This document shows positions 34,489 to 42,961 of a stretch of DNA of 64,000 nt, in pieces. This DNA comes from Rhizobium sophorae (GTDB taxonomy: Bacteria > Pseudomonadota > Alphaproteobacteria > Rhizobiales > Rhizobiaceae), in contig NZ_JABFCN010000058.1 in NCBI RefSeq assembly GCF_013087515.1, positions 24,302 to 88,301 of the forward strand, written 5' to 3'. A program made the position numbers and the translations under genes. Below the pieces are notes generated by a model, which saw only the letters and a program-made list of their open reading frames with translations, was not told the origin of the DNA and ran no database searches. The stretch's first letter is position 1. Every line of letters begins with the position of its first letter.

Positions 34489-35285
34489 TGTTTCAGTACC
34501 TTACGCACGACGGCAACCAGCGCCATCAAGAGGATCGTCAAAAGGATGAGAAGGGTCGACGCCGCGGCGACAACGGGCGTCAGGTCTTGCCGGAGCGTCG
34601 CCCATACCTTGACCGGCAGCGTCTGCAAGGTCGGACTGGACATGAAGATCGCCACCACCACCTCATCCCAGGATGTCAGGAACGAGAAGACGGCCGCCGA
34701 AAACAGCCCATGGCTGATCGCCGGCAGGGTGACCCTGATCTTTGCTTCGAGAGGCGATGCCCCGCACAGAACCGCCGCATCCTCAATCGACTTGTCGAAG
34801 CCCTCCAGTGCACTTGAGATGGAGAGGATCGAGAAGGGCAGCGCAAGAACGAGGTGCGAAATGACGAAGCCTACCAATGTGCCGCCAAGGCCGATCCTCA
34901 GGAAGAAGGCATAAAGGGCGACCGCAAGGACCACGACGGGAAGGATCATCGGCGTCAGGAACAGCGCTTTCAGCGCATCGCGGAACAGGAACGAACCACG
35001 CACCAGCCCGAAGGAGGTCACGAGTCCGAGCAGCACCGACAGGATCGTCACGATGACCGCGATCTTGAAGCTCGTCCAGGCCGATTCCAGCCAGCGCGGA
35101 TCGGCAAAGAGCTCGCTGTACCACTGAAGCGTCCAGCCGGGCGGCGGAAAGATCAGCCACTGCGAGGAGCCGAAGGACAGCGCGGCGATAAAAACGATCG
35201 GCAGCAGCAGAAAGGCTGCAGTCAGAACCGTTATCGTCAGCAGGATGTATTTCCACCAGCCGAGGCGGTCGAAATTGAGCAACAT
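34485..35285 (-). CDS. ABC transporter permease (PotC type)
   Basis: The protein has 266 residues from the ATG at 35285, next to the stop of the upstream permease; the longer frame would lie inside that gene. Membrane helices begin KYILLTITVLTAAFLLLPIV, and the docking loop is EDAAVLCGASPLEAKIRVTLP. It pairs with the PotB-type subunit. Confidence 0.9.
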   Translation of the reverse strand: MLLNFDRLGWWKYILLTITVLTAAFLLLPIVFIAALSFGSSQWLIFPPPGWTLQWYSELFADPRWLESAWTSFKIAVIVTILSVLLGLVTSFGLVRGSFLFRDALKALFLTPMILPVVVLAVALYAFFLRIGLGGTLVGFVISHLVLALPFSILSISSALEGFDKSIEDAAVLCGASPLEAKIRVTLPAISHGLFSAAVFSFLTSWDEVVVAIFMSSPTLQTLPVKVWATLRQDLTPVVAAASTLLILLTILLMALVAVVRKVLKQ

Positions 35286-35286
35286 G

Positions 35287-36159
35287 TCAACGCCCTCCCA
35301 GGTTCTGGTTGCCGACGAAGCGCAACTGCACGGCATAAAGCGACAGGGTCACCACGAGGAGAACCAGCGCCGCAGCACCTCCCATGCCCCAGTTGACCAG
35401 CGACTGCACGAATTGCGCGATCAGCTCTGCGAGCATCATGTTCGCGGTGCCGCCGAGAAGCGACGGCGTGACGAAATAACCAAGCGACATGACGAAGACC
35501 ATGAGGGCACCAGCCGCCATGCCCGGCATGGCCAAGGGCAGCAGAACACGGGTCAGGCACTGCCACCGATTGGCGCCGCAAAGTGCTGCCGCCTGCAGGG
35601 TCGATGGGTCGATCTTCTTGATCACGCCGTAGAGCGGCAGGATGATGAAGGGCAGCATGATATAGGTCATGCCGATCGTCACCCCGGTAAGGTTGTTGAC
35701 CAGTGCCAGGGGTTTGTCGATCAGCCCCATTCCGATCAGCATCTTGTTGATGAGCCCGGTCCGCTGCAGCAGCACCATCCAGGCATAGGTGCGGGCAAGC
35801 AGGTTGGTCCACATCGACAGGAGCAGGATTGCAAAGATCACCGAGGTCAGGCGCCCGGGCATGATTGCCAGCGCCCAGGCGACGGGAAATCCGATCAGCA
35901 GCGAAATCACTGTGACGAGTCCCGACACGATGAAGGTGTTGGCGAAAATCTTGAGATAGGTCGCGGACCCGATCAGCTGTGCATAGTTTCCAAGGCCCGG
36001 CACGGGTTCCAGCACGCTTCGCAACAAGAGCACCGCCACCGGCGCGATGAAAAAAATCGCCACGAAGGCGAGAGCCGGAAGGACCCCGCCAAACCCTGTT
36101 GCCCTGCGCACCTTTGGCAGGGGCGCAATTGCAGCGGAGGCATCGCTATATGTCGACAT
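35287..36159 (-). CDS. ABC transporter permease (PotB type)
   Basis: The protein has 290 residues with six membrane helices starting GVLPALAFVAIFFIAPVAVL and the docking loop LQAAALCGANRWQCLTRVLL. The ATG at 36159 is preferred; it overlaps a chance TGTCGACAT. A hairpin separates it from the binding-protein gene upstream. Confidence 0.9.
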   Translation of the reverse strand: MSTYSDASAAIAPLPKVRRATGFGGVLPALAFVAIFFIAPVAVLLLRSVLEPVPGLGNYAQLIGSATYLKIFANTFIVSGLVTVISLLIGFPVAWALAIMPGRLTSVIFAILLLSMWTNLLARTYAWMVLLQRTGLINKMLIGMGLIDKPLALVNNLTGVTIGMTYIMLPFIILPLYGVIKKIDPSTLQAAALCGANRWQCLTRVLLPLAMPGMAAGALMVFVMSLGYFVTPSLLGGTANMMLAELIAQFVQSLVNWGMGGAAALVLLVVTLSLYAVQLRFVGNQNLGGR

Positions 36160-36228
36160 GACAGTCCTTCCCACCCGTCAATTTCCGCAGGCGCCGAGGT
36201 CCAACAAACGGGCACCGACGCTGTGGGA

Positions 36229-36252
36229 GGCACGGCGAACATTCGCCGTGCC
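36229..36252 (-). terminator. Hairpin between binding-protein and permease genes (polyamine-type operon)
   Basis: GGCACGGCGAA and TTCGCCGTGCC pair over 11 bases with a 2-base gap, forming a very stable stem 20 bases after the binding-protein stop. Confidence 0.6.
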
Positions 36253-36272
36253 CGTTCATCTGCCGTTTCAGG

Positions 36273-37283
36273 TTATTTCGCCTGCCAGGCGTACCACTTC
36301 TCGCCGATGGCATCGCGATTGTCCGCCCAGTAATTCATGTCGGCATTCACCTGGTTGGCCGTCTGCTGATCCGGCAGGGTCTTGGCCGTCTCCGGATCCA
36401 TCAGCTTGGCCGAGTCAACGTTGATTGGCGCATATCCGGTGGCTTTTGCAAGGGCGGCCTGCGGTTCGGCCGAGGTCGCCATTGCAATGAACTTCATCGC
36501 CGCTTCCACGTTCGGCGAACCCTTCGGCACGACGAGCGAATCCGCAGCGGTGATGTTCTGTTCCCATGAGGTCTCGGTCTTGATACCGCTCGCCGCAAGC
36601 GCGGTCATGCGACCATTCCAGACACTGCCGAAGGGAGCCTCGGCGGATGCCAGAAGCTGCTGCGATTGTGCGCCGCCCGACCACCAGACGATATCCGATT
36701 TGATCGTATCGAGCTTCTTGAAGGCGCGGTCGAGATCAAGCGGATAGAGCTTGTCGGCGGCCACGCCGTCGGCAAGCAGCGCCGCCTCGATCACGCCGGG
36801 CGCCGACCACTTGTAGAATGTGCGCTTTCCCGGGAACTTCGCCGTATCGAACAGATCCGCCCATGTCTTCGGGCAGGCGCTGACGGCATCGGCGTTGCAG
36901 CCGATCACGAAGGAATAATAGAAGCTGCCGACCGAATAATCGGTCACGAAGCGCGGATCGAGCTTGGACTTGTCGATGACCGAGAAATCGAGTTTCTCGA
37001 GCTGGCCATTCTTGCCGGCCTGGGCGGCATAGTCGCCTTCGACGTCGACAACGTCCCAGGTGACCTGGCCAGCCTCGACCATCGCCTTGAGCTTGCCGTA
37101 ATCCGTCGGCCCGTCCTGTACGACGGTGATACCGGTCTTTTCCGTGAACGGGCTGGCCCACGCTGCCTTCTGCGCGTCCTGGGTCGTTCCCCCCCAGCTC
37201 GAGAAGACCATGTTGTCGGCGTGTGCCGGCACGGACACAGCCACGAATGCGGCAACCGCCGCGAAAGCAAATGTTGTTTTCAT
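36273..37283 (-). CDS. ABC transporter binding protein (PotD/PotF-like)
   Basis: The protein has 336 residues with signal peptide TTFAFAAVAAFVAVSVPAHAD and a periplasmic-binding type 2 fold of the spermidine/putrescine group (NMVFSSWGGTTQDAQKAAW; WDVVDVEGDYAAQAGK; KFPGKRTFYKW; QQLLASAEAPFGSVWNGRMT). Within the operon it follows the NIPSNAP gene, so the ligand is likely the substrate of the enzymes upstream rather than a plain polyamine (inference). Confidence 0.9.
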   Translation of the reverse strand: MKTTFAFAAVAAFVAVSVPAHADNMVFSSWGGTTQDAQKAAWASPFTEKTGITVVQDGPTDYGKLKAMVEAGQVTWDVVDVEGDYAAQAGKNGQLEKLDFSVIDKSKLDPRFVTDYSVGSFYYSFVIGCNADAVSACPKTWADLFDTAKFPGKRTFYKWSAPGVIEAALLADGVAADKLYPLDLDRAFKKLDTIKSDIVWWSGGAQSQQLLASAEAPFGSVWNGRMTALAASGIKTETSWEQNITAADSLVVPKGSPNVEAAMKFIAMATSAEPQAALAKATGYAPINVDSAKLMDPETAKTLPDQQTANQVNADMNYWADNRDAIGEKWYAWQAK

Positions 37284-37331
37284 GTTCCCTTATCCTTGTT
37301 CTGGTTTGTCCTACGGGTATGCCTTATGCCG

Positions 37332-37655
37332 TCAGCGCGCCTCACTCCTGGGAGAAAAGTTAGCTGGCTTCATAATCTTGTTTTCCGCCACCTCGATCAG
37401 ATCGCGGATCTTGGGCAGGAAGGCTTGCCACCGGGGATCGGCCAAAAGCCTCTGGCGCCGCGCTTCCCGGTCGTCGAGGCTCGCAAAGGCCCAGATGTGG
37501 ACGATCTCGTTGATCGTTCCGATCTCCGAAAAGTAGTAGCCGACGAGCGTGCCGAGATGGCTCTTCTGGATCTCGATCCCCTCCTCCTCGACGACCTTAA
37601 GATATTGCGGGATCGTGCCGTTCTTCAGCCGATAGGTCCGGATCTCGTAAAACAT
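37332..37655 (-). CDS. NIPSNAP-family protein
   Basis: The protein has 107 residues. The dimeric alpha/beta-barrel NIPSNAP fold is recognisable from FYEIRTYRLKNGTIPQYLKV, LGTLVGYYFSEIGTINEIVH and WAFASLDDREARRQRLLADP. In bacteria these small proteins often accompany oxygenase operons, but no reaction is established. It sits five bases after the aldehyde dehydrogenase gene and 49 bases before the binding-protein gene. Confidence 0.88.
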   Translation of the reverse strand: MFYEIRTYRLKNGTIPQYLKVVEEEGIEIQKSHLGTLVGYYFSEIGTINEIVHIWAFASLDDREARRQRLLADPRWQAFLPKIRDLIEVAENKIMKPANFSPRSEAR

Positions 37656-37660
37656 CGGCG

Positions 37661-39124
37661 CTACCTCATCACGAAGGGATCGGGGATCGGATCGTCCGAT
37701 GTCCTGAGCCAGATCGTCTTGGTTCGGGTATAGTCGAGAGCCGCGGCCATGCCGCCTTCCCTGCCATGGCCCGACAGGCCAAACCCGCCGAACGGCGCGA
37801 TCGGCGATACGGCACGATAGGTGTTGACCCAGACGATCCCCGCGCGGATCCCCTTCATCAGCCGGTGCGCCCGGGTGAGATTCTGGGTGAAGATGCCGGA
37901 AGCCAGGCCATAGCGGGTATCGTTGGCAAGCCTCAGCGCCTCGGCCTCGGTCTCGAATGATACGACCGACAGGACCGGCCCGAAGAATTCCTCAATCAGC
38001 GAGGGTGAGGCGACATCGTCGCAGTCGAGAATCGTCGGCGGGAAATAATAGCCGTCGCCGTCGATCTTGCGCCCTCCCGTGACAAGACGGGCGCCGCTTT
38101 CAATCGACCTTGTGACGAGGGCGCCGATATTGTCCTGCTGGCGCTTGGTGGCAAGCGGGCCGACTTCAGTCGCCATATCGAGCGGCGCGCCGATCCGGAT
38201 CGCCTCCGCCTTCTCGCGCAGCAGGGCGACGAACTTGTCCTTGACGCTGCGTTCGACGATGAGGCGCGATCCGGCAACGCAGCTCTGCCCTGTCGCGGCG
38301 AAGATTCCCGCGACCTGGGCATTGGCCGCGCTTTCGAGATCCGCGTCGGCAAAGACGATGAATGGCGACTTGCCGCCGAGTTCAAGCGAGGTGGAGGCGA
38401 GGTTTTCGGCCGAGTTGCGAACGACATGCCGGGCGGTTTCAGGACCGCCGGTGAAAGCGACATGCGCGACCTTCGGGTGCCGGCCGAGGGCGGCGCCACA
38501 GGAGGCGCCGAAACCCGTTATGATGTTGACGACGCCGGCGGGAAAGCCTGCCTCGTGCACGAGCCGTGCAAATTCGAGAAGCGGCGCCGGCCCGTCTTCC
38601 GAGGCCTTGACCACCATCGTGCAGCCGACCGCGAGCGCCGGGCCGATCTTCACCGCCGACAGGAAGAGCTGGCTGTTCCATGGTACGACAATCGCAACGA
38701 CGCCGATCGGCTCACGGCGAAGCCAGACATCCATGTCAGGCTTGTCGATCGGCAGGTAGGCGCCTTCGATCTTGTCGGCGATGCCGGCATAGTAGCGATA
38801 GTATTCGGCGACATAAGCGATCTGCGCCGAAGTTTCGCGGATGATCTTGCCGGTGTCGCGTGTCTCCAGTTCAGCCAGCACCTGCGCGTTGGCAGCAACC
38901 AGGTCGGCCAGCTTGTAGAGCAGCTTACCGCGTTGGGTGGCCGTCATTTTCGACCAGGGGCCTTCGTAAAGCGCCCTGTCGGCCGCGTTGACAGCTCGAT
39001 CGACATCCCCTTCGCGCGCTTCGGGCATATCAGCCCAGACCGCGCCGGAGGCTGGATCGATGCTCGGATAGCTGGCCTCGCCGTCTGTGAATTCGCCGTC
39101 GATGTAGTGCTGGAAACGCCGCAT
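37661..39124 (-). CDS. Aldehyde dehydrogenase (NAD-dependent, ALDH superfamily)
   Basis: The protein has 487 residues. Cofactor motif VVPWNSQLFLSAVKIGPALA, AFTGGPETARHVV, catalytic glutamate in LELGGKSPF and the cysteine in AATGQSCVAGSR are intact. The C terminus (SGHGREGGMAAALDYTRTKT) resembles the gamma-glutamyl- or hydroxymuconic-semialdehyde group. It differs clearly from the GabD-like protein at the operon's end, so the pathway probably makes two different aldehydes. Confidence 0.9.
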   Translation of the reverse strand: MRRFQHYIDGEFTDGEASYPSIDPASGAVWADMPEAREGDVDRAVNAADRALYEGPWSKMTATQRGKLLYKLADLVAANAQVLAELETRDTGKIIRETSAQIAYVAEYYRYYAGIADKIEGAYLPIDKPDMDVWLRREPIGVVAIVVPWNSQLFLSAVKIGPALAVGCTMVVKASEDGPAPLLEFARLVHEAGFPAGVVNIITGFGASCGAALGRHPKVAHVAFTGGPETARHVVRNSAENLASTSLELGGKSPFIVFADADLESAANAQVAGIFAATGQSCVAGSRLIVERSVKDKFVALLREKAEAIRIGAPLDMATEVGPLATKRQQDNIGALVTRSIESGARLVTGGRKIDGDGYYFPPTILDCDDVASPSLIEEFFGPVLSVVSFETEAEALRLANDTRYGLASGIFTQNLTRAHRLMKGIRAGIVWVNTYRAVSPIAPFGGFGLSGHGREGGMAAALDYTRTKTIWLRTSDDPIPDPFVMR

Positions 39125-39128
39125 GGTC

Positions 39129-40169
39129 TCACTCCTGAAATGCTGGCATGACCTCGGTGATGAAGCGCTTGAGCGACGCCTTCTTGCGCTCGAAGCTCAT
39201 GCCGGTGTCGATCCAGAAGGAATATTCGTCGTAGCCGAGCGCTTCATACGCCTTGAGCCGCTCAATGACGGTCTCGGCGTCGCCAACGACATTGTTGGTG
39301 CGCATGACCTGGTCCGACAGCATCGCGTTTGCTCTGATCTGTTCGTCAGGGATCCGTTCGATCAGACCCTGGGTAACCGGCTTCTCATTCTTGAACCAGG
39401 CGAAGAAATAATTGTAGTAGACGCTGAGCTCATGAGCGGCCTGGGCGACATCGTCCTCCGACGAGCCGACATAGGTATGGCGCAGCAGCATGATCTTGGG
39501 CCGCTCGATCTCCGGATTCTTGGCGCAGGCATCGTTGAAGCGCTCCATCAACGACTGAACCTCGTCGTCGCCCTGCCAGAGCGGCGTCACCTGAACGTTG
39601 CAGCCGTTGGCGACGGCAAATTCGTGCGAGTTCGGATCGCGCGCCGCAACCCAGATGGGCGGGTTCGGCTGCTGCAGCGGTTTCGGCGCCGACGTGGTCG
39701 ACGGAAACTTGAAGAATTCCCCGTCATGCGCGTAGTCGCCGGCCCATATGCCTTTGACCGCCGGGATGAGTTCGCGCATGCGCTGGCCAGCGCCCCAGGC
39801 ATCGAGACCGGGCAGCAGACGTTCATATTCGAAAGAATAGGCACCGCGCGCGATACCGATGTCGAGTCGTCCATCGCAGATGATGTCGGCCATGGCCGCC
39901 TCGCCGGCGAGCTTGATCGGATGCCAGAAGGGGGCAATCACCGTCCCCGTCCCAAGCCGTGCCCGAGATGTGCGGCGCGCCAGATCGGCAATGGTCACGA
40001 ATGGATTGGGCGCAATGGTGAAATCCATGCCATGGTGCTCACCCGTCCAGATCGCGTGCATGCCGCCTTTGTCGGCGATCTCGCAGAGCGCGACGAATTC
40101 CTCGTAGAGGCTCTTGTGGCTTTGGCTGGCGTCAAGCCGTTCCATATGGACGAAGAGGGAGAACTTCAT
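39129..40169 (-). CDS. LLM-class flavin-dependent monooxygenase (luciferase-like)
   Basis: The protein has 346 residues and forms a bacterial-luciferase TIM barrel: MKFSLFVHMER at strand 1, AIWTGEHHGMDFTIAPNPFV, RARLGTGTVIAPFWHPIKLA and DIGIARGAYSFEYERLLPGL. It uses reduced FMN supplied by a partner, and the flavin reductase gene directly upstream overlaps it by four bases. Possible chemistry includes Baeyer-Villiger oxidation or oxidative ring opening of an N-heterocycle, as in the PyrA/PyrE pyridine system. The substrate is not known. Confidence 0.88.
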   Translation of the reverse strand: MKFSLFVHMERLDASQSHKSLYEEFVALCEIADKGGMHAIWTGEHHGMDFTIAPNPFVTIADLARRTSRARLGTGTVIAPFWHPIKLAGEAAMADIICDGRLDIGIARGAYSFEYERLLPGLDAWGAGQRMRELIPAVKGIWAGDYAHDGEFFKFPSTTSAPKPLQQPNPPIWVAARDPNSHEFAVANGCNVQVTPLWQGDDEVQSLMERFNDACAKNPEIERPKIMLLRHTYVGSSEDDVAQAAHELSVYYNYFFAWFKNEKPVTQGLIERIPDEQIRANAMLSDQVMRTNNVVGDAETVIERLKAYEALGYDEYSFWIDTGMSFERKKASLKRFITEVMPAFQE

Positions 40170-41101
40170 GCTTTTGCGTCCTTGGCTGGAATTGGGTGAA
40201 CGGTGCCGCCGGTCTCGTCGCCGAAATAGACGCCGAAATTGCCGATCGAGCTTTCCATCGCAAAACGGTTGACGATGTCGGCAGTCGAACTGGTCTTGAA
40301 TTTTGCCGCAGCCAATGCGTCAGGCTTCAGGAACCTGCCGCCGGCAGGCTCGCCCTCTCCGGCAACGGCGTGATAGACGATATGCTGCTTGCCGTCGCTC
40401 TTGCCCTCATAAACCGAATAGAGAAAGCCGATGCTGACCTTCAGCCCGGTTGATGTCTCCAGGTATGATTGCAGCGCCTCGGTCGGGTTGCCATCATGGG
40501 CGTCGACGCTTGGCAGGGAGAGCACATCCTCGCCGAGCAGCAGAACCTCCCCGCGGCGCTCGACAACGGCCGCAAGTTCCATATTGCCTTCGCTTGCCGC
40601 GGACACAGCCTTGCTTGCCAGCGTCGGCGTGAAATAACCTCCACGCGCATAGCCGAGACCGTTGCGGCCGCTATTGTCGAAAGCTTCGATGCGCCCCATC
40701 AAGATGACGTGGTCGCCAGCCTCGATGACCTCTTCCATGGCACATTCGAACCAGGCCGCCACGCTTGAGAATATCGGGCAGCCTGCCGATCCCCTCGCCC
40801 ATTCGACCGCCGCAAACCTGTCCTCGACCGGGCGCGCAAAAGTGTTCGACACGTCTTTCTGCGTTTCCGAAAGCACGTTGATCGCAAAATGCTGCGCTCC
40901 GGTCATGGTGGCGAAATTGCGCGACGTCTTGGCAAGGCAGACGAGGAGAAGCGGTGGATTGAGCGAGACCGAGGTGAAGGAGTTCGCCGTGAAGCCGATC
41001 GGATGTCCATCTCCGTCACAGGCGGTGACGACAGTCACCCCGGTCGGAAAAGCCCCGAATGCATCTCGCAGTGCTCTTGGGTCGACAGTCTGGATTGTCA
41101 T
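40166..41101 (-). CDS. Flavin reductase with extra C-terminal NUDIX-like domain
   Basis: The protein has 311 residues. Residues 1 to about 160 form the flavin reductase split barrel (FPTGVTVVTACDGDGHPIGF, TANSFTSVSLNPPLLLVCLA, FAINVLSE, DHVILMGRIEAF). Ordinary members stop there. The remaining 150 residues (AAVVERRGEVLLLGEDVLSL; ALQSYLETSTGLKVSIGFLY) look like a degenerate NUDIX fold without an obvious full NUDIX box. It supplies reduced flavin to the monooxygenase encoded next. Overlaps of four bases with both neighbours show tight coupling. Confidence 0.85.
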   Translation of the reverse strand: MTIQTVDPRALRDAFGAFPTGVTVVTACDGDGHPIGFTANSFTSVSLNPPLLLVCLAKTSRNFATMTGAQHFAINVLSETQKDVSNTFARPVEDRFAAVEWARGSAGCPIFSSVAAWFECAMEEVIEAGDHVILMGRIEAFDNSGRNGLGYARGGYFTPTLASKAVSAASEGNMELAAVVERRGEVLLLGEDVLSLPSVDAHDGNPTEALQSYLETSTGLKVSIGFLYSVYEGKSDGKQHIVYHAVAGEGEPAGGRFLKPDALAAAKFKTSSTADIVNRFAMESSIGNFGVYFGDETGGTVHPIPAKDAKA

Positions 41102-41943
41102 CGTTCATCCTCCCCGAACGATAGCCACTCAGCGAGCAGCGAATTGACGATATCAGGCGCGGTCAGGTTCACCATATGACGATGACCTTCGACGATGCGA
41201 GCGTAGCCCCGCGGCGCAAGCTCTGCCATTTGCGTTGCCATCAAGGGCGTCGAGTTCGGATCATCGGACCCCGTCAGAAACAGGGCCGGACCAGCCACGT
41301 CTTTCCAGCCGTCAGCATAGGTCTCGTCTCCTCCCGCGAAGGCGGCGTAAGCGACGGCATATCCCTGGGGATCAACGAGGTTCAGCCATTTTCGCGTCAA
41401 TTCACGCGCAGCGACGCTGTCTGCATCATCGCCGAACCAGCGGGCCAGAGGGCCTTCCTTGTCGACGCCGGATACCGGAATGGCCGCGGCGCGCGAAAGC
41501 ACGGCGGCCTTTGCCTCAGGGTCACGCTTGTAGACACCGTTGAGATAAGCGACACGGCTGATACGCTCGCCAAAGGTCGCGGCCGCCCCTCCTGAAACCA
41601 GTGCGCCCATCGAGTGCCCGGCAACATTTGCCGTGTCGATTGCCATCTCGTCGAGAAAGCGTCCGAACCAGGCGACGAACTCCTCGAGCCGACTGCCCGC
41701 CGGCAGCTTTGCGCTCTCGCCATGTCCCGGCATATCGACAGCGATGACGCGATGGCCTGCAGACAGAAATGCGATCTGCCGAGCCCAGGCCTCGAGCCGC
41801 ATGCCGACGCCATGAATGAGAACCAGCGGCTCGCCGCTGCCGGCCTCGTGATAGGCCGTTCCGCTTGCCGTCGTCTTTCGGGGCAAGGCACCGGCGGCCT
41901 TTGTTGCTGCAGCGATGCGTGCGGTCGATCCGGCTGTCAGCAT
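41098..41943 (-). CDS. Alpha/beta hydrolase
   Basis: The protein has 281 residues from the ATG at 41943, which has AAGGAGCG upstream; a TTG at 41961 is possible. It shows oxyanion motif LVLIHGVGMRLEAWARQI, nucleophile elbow AGHSMGALV, an acidic residue in LFLTGSDDPNSTP and catalytic His in VEGHRHMVNL. In the operon it would hydrolyse an ester, lactone, enol or formamide product of the monooxygenase (inference). Confidence 0.88.
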   Translation of the reverse strand: MLTAGSTARIAAATKAAGALPRKTTASGTAYHEAGSGEPLVLIHGVGMRLEAWARQIAFLSAGHRVIAVDMPGHGESAKLPAGSRLEEFVAWFGRFLDEMAIDTANVAGHSMGALVSGGAAATFGERISRVAYLNGVYKRDPEAKAAVLSRAAAIPVSGVDKEGPLARWFGDDADSVAARELTRKWLNLVDPQGYAVAYAAFAGGDETYADGWKDVAGPALFLTGSDDPNSTPLMATQMAELAPRGYARIVEGHRHMVNLTAPDIVNSLLAEWLSFGEDER

Positions 41944-41957
41944 CTCAAAGCGCTCCT

Positions 41958-42560
41958 TCAAACGCCCGCAGGATTGGCAACGTCCTGCCCCAGGTCTTTC
42001 AGATCCTGGTAGCGGTCGCCGATGCGGTGATGCGGACGCCCGCCTATCGAAGCACCGAGAGCCACGACGATCTCGTCGGCAGCAGGCGCGTCGGGGATCG
42101 ACGTCTGGATGGTCAGGTAGTGCGAACGGCGGCCTTCATCGTTCTTGTCCATCAGCGGGATCATGATCGGCGCATTGGCCGGACCGCGTGTGTTGCAGAA
42201 GGCGAGATAGGATTTGGCGCCGACGGCCTGGCGATAAAAATTGCCGAAGCGCAGCGTGTGGATAAGCGCGGACCCGTGTTCGATCTCGCCGTCCAGGCCG
42301 ACGACAGCGGACTTTCCATATCCTTCGACAGCATCGCCGGACCCGACCGCATCGATGATCATCTTGGTCAGCAACTCGCCGAGTACCGGAGCGCCCGCGT
42401 GAATTTCGGGCTTGAGGTCGTCGACAAAGCCGCGACCCGCCCAGGGATTCTTTACGACCGCGAAGGCGGTGAACAGCTTCAGCGGAACCGCCGCGGCCTT
42501 GCCGCCTTCGATCAGCGTCGTTTCGATCTGCAGTCCCGTCTTGCGAATTTGAATGGCCAT
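41958..42560 (-). CDS. Amino acid synthesis (AA_synth, PF06684-type) family protein
   Basis: The protein has 200 residues from the ATG at 42560, with GAGG 6 bases upstream. The family pattern is seen in NPWAGRGFVDDLKPEIHAGA, SGDAVEGYGKSAVVGLDGEI and EHGSALIHTLRFGNFYRQAV. The biochemical role of this family is not established to my knowledge. It is the first gene of the operon, 26 bases behind a perfect 18-base palindrome that should be the GntR operator. Confidence 0.85.
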   Translation of the reverse strand: MAIQIRKTGLQIETTLIEGGKAAAVPLKLFTAFAVVKNPWAGRGFVDDLKPEIHAGAPVLGELLTKMIIDAVGSGDAVEGYGKSAVVGLDGEIEHGSALIHTLRFGNFYRQAVGAKSYLAFCNTRGPANAPIMIPLMDKNDEGRRSHYLTIQTSIPDAPAADEIVVALGASIGGRPHHRIGDRYQDLKDLGQDVANPAGV

Positions 42561-42585
42561 CGAGCACCTCATTTCTCAATATCGT

Positions 42586-42603
42586 ATTATGGTATACCAT
42601 AAT
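42586..42603. promoter_or_regulatory. Perfect palindromic GntR operator, operon promoter
   Basis: ATTATGGTATACCATAAT is an exact 18-base palindrome with the GT-N2-AC core of FadR/VanR-type sites, just before the first gene of the 42560-31944 operon. Related copies are at 42817 and 43720. Confidence 0.75.
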
Positions 42604-42816
42604 TATGAGTGTCAAGTTGGTATCCTACGAGGACGCAGTTCAGGCCGAGGCGGTGATTTTCAATTTGGCGCGCGCGCACTCTCGACCCATCAGGCAGCGC
42701 TTTCTTCCCGTCAGCGCGTTGTCAGCTGACAAACGACATGGCGGCGCCCCGCGGAGGCAGGCCGAGTCCAGAAGCCACGGTCATCCCAGTTCATGGTGCC
42801 GCCTTATATATTACTT

Positions 42817-42834
42817 AATATGGCATACCATCAC
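42817..42834. promoter_or_regulatory. GntR operator copy 2
   Basis: AATATGGCATACCATCAC keeps the TATGG-CATA-CCAT core of the palindrome at 42586. It lies between the GntR gene end and the operon promoter, 231 bases from the first site, and could serve as an auxiliary or looping site. Confidence 0.6.
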
Positions 42835-42961
42835 ATTGGACAAAGTTAGGTGTCAAGCGCGGAGTATGGATTCCGCTGAATTGCGCGGAACATCATCGCA
42901 AATGGAGTGATATCGACAGCCGAGGTGAGCGCATTGCCAGGGCCTGCGGAGAAGCGGCTGC

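Larger units (their letters stand above)
42561..42961. other. Gene-free regulatory stretch
   Basis: About 400 bases separate the operon from its GntR gene. Besides the two TATGG-TA-CCAT sites I see no convincing gene. A plus-strand open frame of 101 codons starts within the stretch at 42605, but it overlaps promoter sequence and resembles nothing. Confidence 0.5.

Noticed and set aside
36151..36158. Another TGTCGACA octamer
   Set aside because: It overlaps the start codon of a permease inside an operon and lacks the flanks shared by the sites at 13360 and 20645, so likely chance.
42605..42910. 101-codon plus-strand frame between the AA_synth and GntR genes
   Set aside because: Covers promoter and operator sequence; product resembles nothing.
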